A stretch of DNA of 64,000 nucleotides from positions 7,750,001-7,814,000 of the forward strand of contig AP026540.1 of the NCBI GenBank assembly GCA_026075535.2, written 5' to 3'. Below are positions 58,751 to 64,000 of the stretch, piece by piece. The translations under genes and the position numbers were made by a program. Origin of the DNA: Tricholoma matsutake. Taxonomy: Eukaryota > Basidiomycota > Agaricomycetes > Agaricales > Tricholomataceae. How positions within the stretch are numbered: the first letter of the stretch is position 1; the number at the start of each line of letters is the position of its first letter. The notes under the pieces were generated by a model. The model was not told the origin of the DNA and ran no database searches. It saw only the letters and a list, made by a program, of their open reading frames with translations.

Positions 58751-59065
58751 AGTGGTATTGCTCCCTGACACTCACTCGGGACGATGTTTTGCCTGTTCGT
58801 CACAACTTGATACTTTACCTTCGGACAAACTTCAACGGACCATCGTAGATTTTAGTCGTACCCACTTTGTTGCATGTATATTTATAATTTGATATCCTCC
58901 TACGTCTACGAAAGACTCAGTACATGCCTAGACAGCCTCGATGGACCCAAAAATGACTACTATATATTCCATCTTACCCTCAATATTGTTACGTAATATG
59001 TATTATGAGTGACATTTCGATCTAGGGTTATACTTGGTTCTAAAGGGCCACAACTTCGACAGTGC
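58751..59065. other. Intergenic region
   Basis: 315 bp between the rhomboid stop and the CAS1-type start. If the last rhomboid intron were retained, its frame would extend to about 58847. No other feature was seen. Confidence 0.4.
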
Positions 59066-61880
59066 ATGTTATTCCAGTCGCTCTCTTTGAGCCCTACATG
59101 GCCTCACTTTCTTGGAATTCTTGCGACCGTCCTTAGCATCGTGGTTGGTCTGGCACGAACTATTATCGTTGGTATGATCATAACATTTAGTGTGTTCCTT
59201 GACAAGTTCATTTCTGTAGGTTGGTCGGACCCTATACATTGTGGTGCGTTGATGAACCGTGGAAGCTGGCTTGATGCAGCTAGGCACAACTGGCAACCGG
59301 ACGGTGTGTCAGTCTTGTTTACTGGCTCTCCACTATTAAGTTATTCGTGTTAGGATGCATGCTTCACTCATACAAGCCAGAAGAAGGTTCCATATGTTTT
59401 ATGTCGAAGCAAGTGGTATTCATTGGAGATTCTGTCGCGCGCATACTCTTCTTCCAACTAGCCCATATACTAGATCCGACAATCCCTACCGCACCCCCAG
59501 ACGGACATCGGCATTCCGATCACATTTTTCGCACCAAGTATGGGACTCCTATATCTTTCTTCTGGGATCCTTTCCTCAACACTTCGCGCACATATGACAT
59601 GGTTGGGTTAACGAATGATCGTACATCTTTGGAACGTCATGACGAAGTGCAGCGGACGGGGTTGCTCGTCCTAGGATCTGGATTATGGTATCTGCGGTAT
59701 GACCATCTATCTTCCTGGGAAGCCAACACGGAACATATTTTGAATTCCTTGGCTCGTAATCGCGCAAAACCAGCGGACGACGTTGTTATGTTGCCTGTTG
59801 AACAGGTTGTTGCTTCGAAGTTAACCCACGAACGAGCGATGTCAATACGCTCCTCAGACATAGATGCAATGAATTCGGATTTATTTCATCGTATCAACCC
59901 TCCATCGATGGATGTCTTCTCGACATTTTCCAAGCCGACACCCTCGATTCCAGTTGTATTGCCCAGAGTGTTTAATGAAATGCTCGACCCATCCCAGACA
60001 GAAGATGGTCTACACTTCTCTGAGGCCTTGGTCAAGACTCAGGCCACTATCCTTCTCAATCAACGATGCAACGATGTGCTACCGAAGCACTTTCCTTTTG
60101 ATAAGACTTGCTGTAGTCGGTATCCTTGGCCGTCTCCGCTGCAATTTATAATCCTCAGTGCCACAGTTTTGTGGGGTCCAATCGCCTATATAGGCTCATA
60201 TCAGCGAGGGAAGTTGTAATTGTTGTGTCCAAAATAACAGCCTGCATTAATTCCCTCCAAAAAAACAGGTCAACGAGGTCTAAAATTTATATGGACGAAG
60301 GATACATCGTTGATATTTAGCACCAGCATCGCTCTTATTTTCCTCGCAGATCGAACAGGATTATGGTTGAAGGAGCAGAAACACTTTAGCCCGTGGATGT
60401 TTGGTTTTCTCTGTTTTATCTCTCTTGCTATTGGATTAGCCTCTATCAAGCAAGGGGACAAAGATCTGGGTTTTCTGAACCGAGAACAGACAGACGAATG
60501 GAAAGGGTGGATGCAAGGTATGGTATCTACCCATTTATATTGCCTATAAGTCTGTCTCAAACAAATTTCGAAGTCGCTATCTTAATATATCATTACTGCG
60601 GCGCGTCGAAAATTTCTGGAATTTATAACCCAATCCGTGTCCTTGTTGCATCATATCTGTTTATGACCGGGTATGGTCATACTACTTTTTATCTCAGGAA
60701 AGCGGATTATGATTTCTTGCGTGTCGCTCAAGTGAGTTCCCCGCGTGATATGTTTATTCAGACTCATCGCTTTTTATAGGTACTGGTTAGGCTCAACGTT
60801 TTGACGTTTTGTCTTGCCTACACTATGAACACAGATTATATCTCCTATTATTTTTCACCGCTGGTGTCTATGTGGTTCCTGATCATATACACCACCATGG
60901 TTGTCGGCTCGCAGCGCAATGGACAAACCACATTTCTTGTGGCCAAGTTTGTGATATCCGCCTGCCTCGTTACATGGTTCATGCGAGACCCGCGGTTGTT
61001 GGAAGCCTTTTTCGAGTTTCTGCGCCTAGCATGTGGTATACATTGGTCTGCTCGCGAATGGGCGTTTCGAGTCAATCTTGATCTGTGGATTGTTTATATC
61101 GGAATGGTTGCTGCTGTCGCTGTTATCAAAGCTCGAGAAAATCGTTTAACAGAACATCCGCGTTGGCCATTGGTATGCAAGGTGTCAATAGGCACTTCTT
61201 GTCTCGCCGTCCTCTGGTTTTTTGGATTCGAACTTTACCAAGAATCCAAGTTTACCTACAATCGCTGGCATCCATACGTTTCGTTCATCCCCATCTTGGC
61301 CTTTGTCGTGCTGAGAAATGCAAACATTGTTTTGCGCTCTACATCTTCCCGTATCTTCGCATTCATAGGACGGTGCTCACTTGAGACATTCATAATTCAG
61401 TACCATCTCTGGTTGGCAGGCGACACCAAGGGAATTCTCCTCGTTATTCCTGGTGCACAATGGAGGCCAATAAATTTCGTGATAACCACGATCATGTTCG
61501 TTTATGTGTCAGACCGGATGGCTGATGCCACAACAGATATCACGAGCCGGATATGCGGGAAGGCATCTAGCGCATTACCTACAACAGTTCCAGCATTTAT
61601 CACTCCTTCGACTATCCACCTTCCAGAAGAAGCACTGCGGCCTGACCAAAGACCGGAGATCATACCCCTTTCTAATATTGAAGAGCCTCACGAGCATGGG
61701 AAGAGCAGCGAGACAACTCGCAACATTCATACACCATGGTTTGATCAGCTCATGGAGACATTGCCTTCACTATCACCATCACATTTCTTTTTAAAAAGAA
61801 CCTGGAAAACTGGTGTTAAGACCAGATTGACAGTCGGATTTGCCATAATGTGGATAGCGAACATTTGCTGGGCGCGCTAA
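59066..61880 (+). CDS. CAS1: CAS1-domain O-acetyltransferase (capsule/cell-wall polysaccharide modification)
   Basis: Golgi-type membrane enzyme family that O-acetylates glycans; Cryptococcus Cas1 acetylates capsule glucuronoxylomannan. Six exons: 59066-59171, 59220-59303, 59354-60212, 60321-60517, 60574-60731, 60780-61880; 834 aa. One N-terminal TM ([16 protein letters not shown]). A lumenal SGNH-like domain follows: block [13 protein letters not shown] and the Asp/His pair in EDGLHFSE. Then come about ten TM helices with the family runs [20 protein letters not shown] and [16 protein letters not shown]. The start is the Met directly before the first TM. The intron 60213-60320 may instead contain a 9-nt exon (60269-60277). 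In a non-capsulate fungus the substrate is unknown. Confidence 0.9.
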
Positions 61881-62476
61881 CAAAAGATTTACTCACTCGA
61901 ATATATCTTAGACTACATTAAGTATTAGTTTAGAAGTAGATGATACATATTGTTGGATAGTACTCGGAGCAGGAAACAAGAGCAAAGCAATAATCTAAAT
62001 GGATGGTCAGCAACAGCGATAAAAGTAGGATGATATAAAGCGTCAGTATTAGCATGGATAATCGTCACTGTTTGTCCTTGAGACAAAATCAGGGCTTGAC
62101 TTCTATTTTGTTCAATCATTGCGAAAGAAGAAGGAACGATGCTCACCACCAAGGTCGCATATGTATATGGCCAAGCTGTGGACAAAGCAATGAGCATGCA
62201 GCACGGAAGATTGTGTGGTGAGGTTCAGAAATTTGGGTATAGTGAAAGAGGATCATTCGCCTTCAAGGCTTCAAAGTAGCGATTCGATATGTCTTCATTC
62301 TGGAGGGAAACGAGGGAGCATGTAACTCACTTTGTAGTGGTGTCGGCACAAGCTGAAATTTTTTGGAAAGCGTGATTATGAAGGGAAAGGCTTAGGGCAG
62401 GTCAGAATGGCATCACGTGTGTGCACACGCACTGTTCGCCACTTGCACTTTGCTTGCATTCAAGTTCGTTCTGTCT
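61881..62476. other. Intergenic region upstream of STS1
   Basis: No gene was recognised. A CACGTG palindrome lies at 62413-62418, about 60 bp before the STS1 start, and could be a bHLH site; this is only a sequence match. Confidence 0.4.
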
Positions 62477-63743
62477 ATGGCGAACGTCCTTCAACCTCAT
62501 ATTGACTTTGGTCCTCGTCCTGCCTCCCATGCTTCCTCTCCATTTGGCTTTGGCTTTGGCTTAGGCACACCTGCTGCATCTGCAATGGTTGCTGGATGGC
62601 AATTGCCTCCAACACCAGGCCACACCAATCCCTCAGCGTTCCAGCAACTGGTGACATCTGTAAACCAGAATACTCCTTCTCGCCCTCTTAAGAGAAGACA
62701 CGAACCTCAGGATGATACAGAGACAGGTAGACCTGCAAGAGACCATTCCATGGACCGAAGCCCTACACCGGAACGCCCAAAACGAGCAGCGCCAAAACGA
62801 GCCCGAGTGACACAGAATTCGGAACATACTACTAAGAACGAGACTGCGACAAAGGAGAACACGTCGCAGAGCGCGTTTAGTGATGATGACATTGATGCCG
62901 GTGTCTTATTAGGTTAGTGGCTGCTAACTCGTTTGCATCTCCTTTTCTTTCATCATTTTTTTAGCAAGTCTCCCATCCGAGTCGCTGCTGCCCTTATTAA
63001 CATCGTTGCTTGATGCACAACCTTCCCTAAAATCCGTCGTCCTATCATTAATCCCTAGGCCCACTGTTGACACTGCCATTCAAGCTCTGGCACAGTCTTC
63101 CAGGAAACTTCGTGATGCATACCCATACTCTACTGCCCCTTCTTCTACTACTTTCAGTTTTGGGCGACCGCAGAACATTGCTGGATTCGGACAGTCGGTA
63201 TCCAACACTAACAACAGTGGCATGCGTGATTCCTATATAATCTCTCGACTCCGACCTCATATCACGGATTTCGTTGCCGCGTGTTTCTCATATCTTCCAT
63301 ATTTTTCATCCATCACATCGCCAACGTCTGCATCTCAAGATTCAAATCCATCTGATCATCATATAGCATCTCACTCTACAACGCTTTGGTTCCTACACAA
63401 GGGAAAGTCCCATCCATCCGAGAGCTTTCTTTTCCTTTCAGCAGTCACGAATCATATGCTCTCTCAAGCACCTCTTACGCAGTCGTCGCTTGGGCCTCTT
63501 CTTCTTCCTCGTTTGTGCGATGAATGGAACGCATGGATAAATCGAGTAGACGATGTTGTTAATCGCGAGGGGGGAATGTTTGGAAGTGATACAGTGCGTA
63601 GTTGGGAGCGCGTATTGGATGAGTTCGCAGAAAGGAAAGAGTTCGAGGGAGTAAACGTCTTACGAGGTGTCCGAGACTTGTGGGTGTCGAAAGTTGGTTG
63701 GCTGATTGGACGGACTGTACAGCAGCCCATGGACGAGCTGTAG
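62477..63743 (+). CDS. STS1: Tethering factor for nuclear proteasome, Sts1/Cut8 family
   Basis: Anchors the 26S proteasome at the nuclear envelope through importin-alpha-dependent localisation. Two exons: 62477-62912 and 62965-63743; 404 aa. The N-terminus (1-145) is disordered with basic NLS-like clusters (RPLKRRHE, RPKRAAPKRAR). The Cut8 six-helix domain starts at about residue 150 (LASLPSESLLPLLTSLLDAQPSLKSVVLSLIPRPTVDTAIQAL region) and the C-terminus has DEWNAWINRVDDVVNREGGMFG. Start chosen at MANVLQPHIDF, the family N-terminus;  an upstream in-frame Met at 62417 gives a hydrophobic extension that is unlikely. It shares the window with its probable import receptor SRP1. Confidence 0.92.
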
Positions 63744-64000
63744 ATGGCAGGCCCTACCTACGCGTCAAGGAATATTATGTAATGTCTATGCATAACAACT
63801 GTCAACAGTGTTCAGGAAAAAAAATAAAATTGGAAGGAAATATGCACAATTGTGCTCTCCGTCTCCTTCCTTCCCAACAAACCTCATTCTCCACTTTACT
63901 ACAAGCCGCAGCAGCAACAGCATGGGTCCGAACTACTACCAGAAACGCTCTTGTTCTAGAGCAGGACAGCAGTTCCAACCACCCATCCACTTCCCTTAGG
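63744..64000. other. Window end, no supported gene
   Basis: 257 bp after STS1. An ATG at about 63922 opens a short frame that runs to the window edge; it may be the start of the next gene, but no domain can be recognised in so short a piece. Confidence 0.3.

Noticed and set aside
59009..59065. Upstream start for the CAS1-type gene
   Set aside because: The Met at 59066 gives the short cytosolic tail usual before the first TM; the upstream extension has no support.

Overview
This window looks like nuclear DNA of a filamentous basidiomycete, probably an agaricomycete. Genes are dense and carry many 45-65 nt introns with GT...AG borders, intergenic gaps are short, and the proteins are typical of mushroom-forming fungi. 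These include a CAS1-domain acyltransferase, a DIL+ankyrin protein, a BCK1-type MAPKKK and chromodomain Ty3/gypsy elements. No rRNA or tRNA gene was recognised.

Layout. Positions 1 to about 30.06 kb are a transposon island with no intact host gene. It begins with a minus-strand Ty3/gypsy element (gag-pol about 83-5127, leader/LTR to about 6013). Its leader holds an array of seven hairpins with different but self-complementary stems and a shared loop (5405-5759). Next come degenerate DNA: a MITE-like inverted repeat (8135-8536), an inverted-repeat element carrying an SF2/RecQ-like helicase pseudogene (8599-10284), and a 985-bp element with about 90-bp terminal inverted repeats (10857-11841). 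Then follows a nest of retrotransposons. A plus-strand Ty3/gypsy element (12103-30064) is interrupted by a solo LTR (12783-13208, TSD ACAGC), a complete minus-strand Ty3/gypsy element (16210-22256, TSD CTATT) and a Ty1/copia element (23973-29588, TSD ACCTG). Nearly every premature stop in these elements is an Arg codon CGA turned into TGA, which points to deamination of methylated CpG.

Positions 30.8-64 kb are a gene-dense host segment. In order it holds importin alpha (SRP1), LSM5, mitochondrial bS16m, an acyl-CoA-binding/ankyrin protein, succinyl-CoA ligase alpha (LSC1), an MTR10/transportin-3 karyopherin, septin CDC3, an unrecognised ORF, mitochondrial mS35 (RSM24), a DUF866 zinc-binding protein, BCK1-type MAPKKK, GID8/CTLH, RRP15, a DIL+ankyrin protein, a rhomboid protease, a CAS1-type polysaccharide O-acetyltransferase and STS1/Cut8. 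Exon-intron models were made by eye; each was checked for reading-frame closure and family continuity.

Functionally the host genes are housekeeping: nuclear transport (SRP1, MTR10, STS1), RNA and ribosome biogenesis (LSM5, RRP15, bS16m, mS35), mitochondrial metabolism (LSC1), cell wall and morphogenesis (BCK1, CDC3, CAS1) and protein turnover (GID8, STS1). They are not an operon-like unit. Two divergent pairs (RSM24/DUF866 gene and RRP15/DIL-ankyrin) share short intergenic promoters of 122 and 199 bp.
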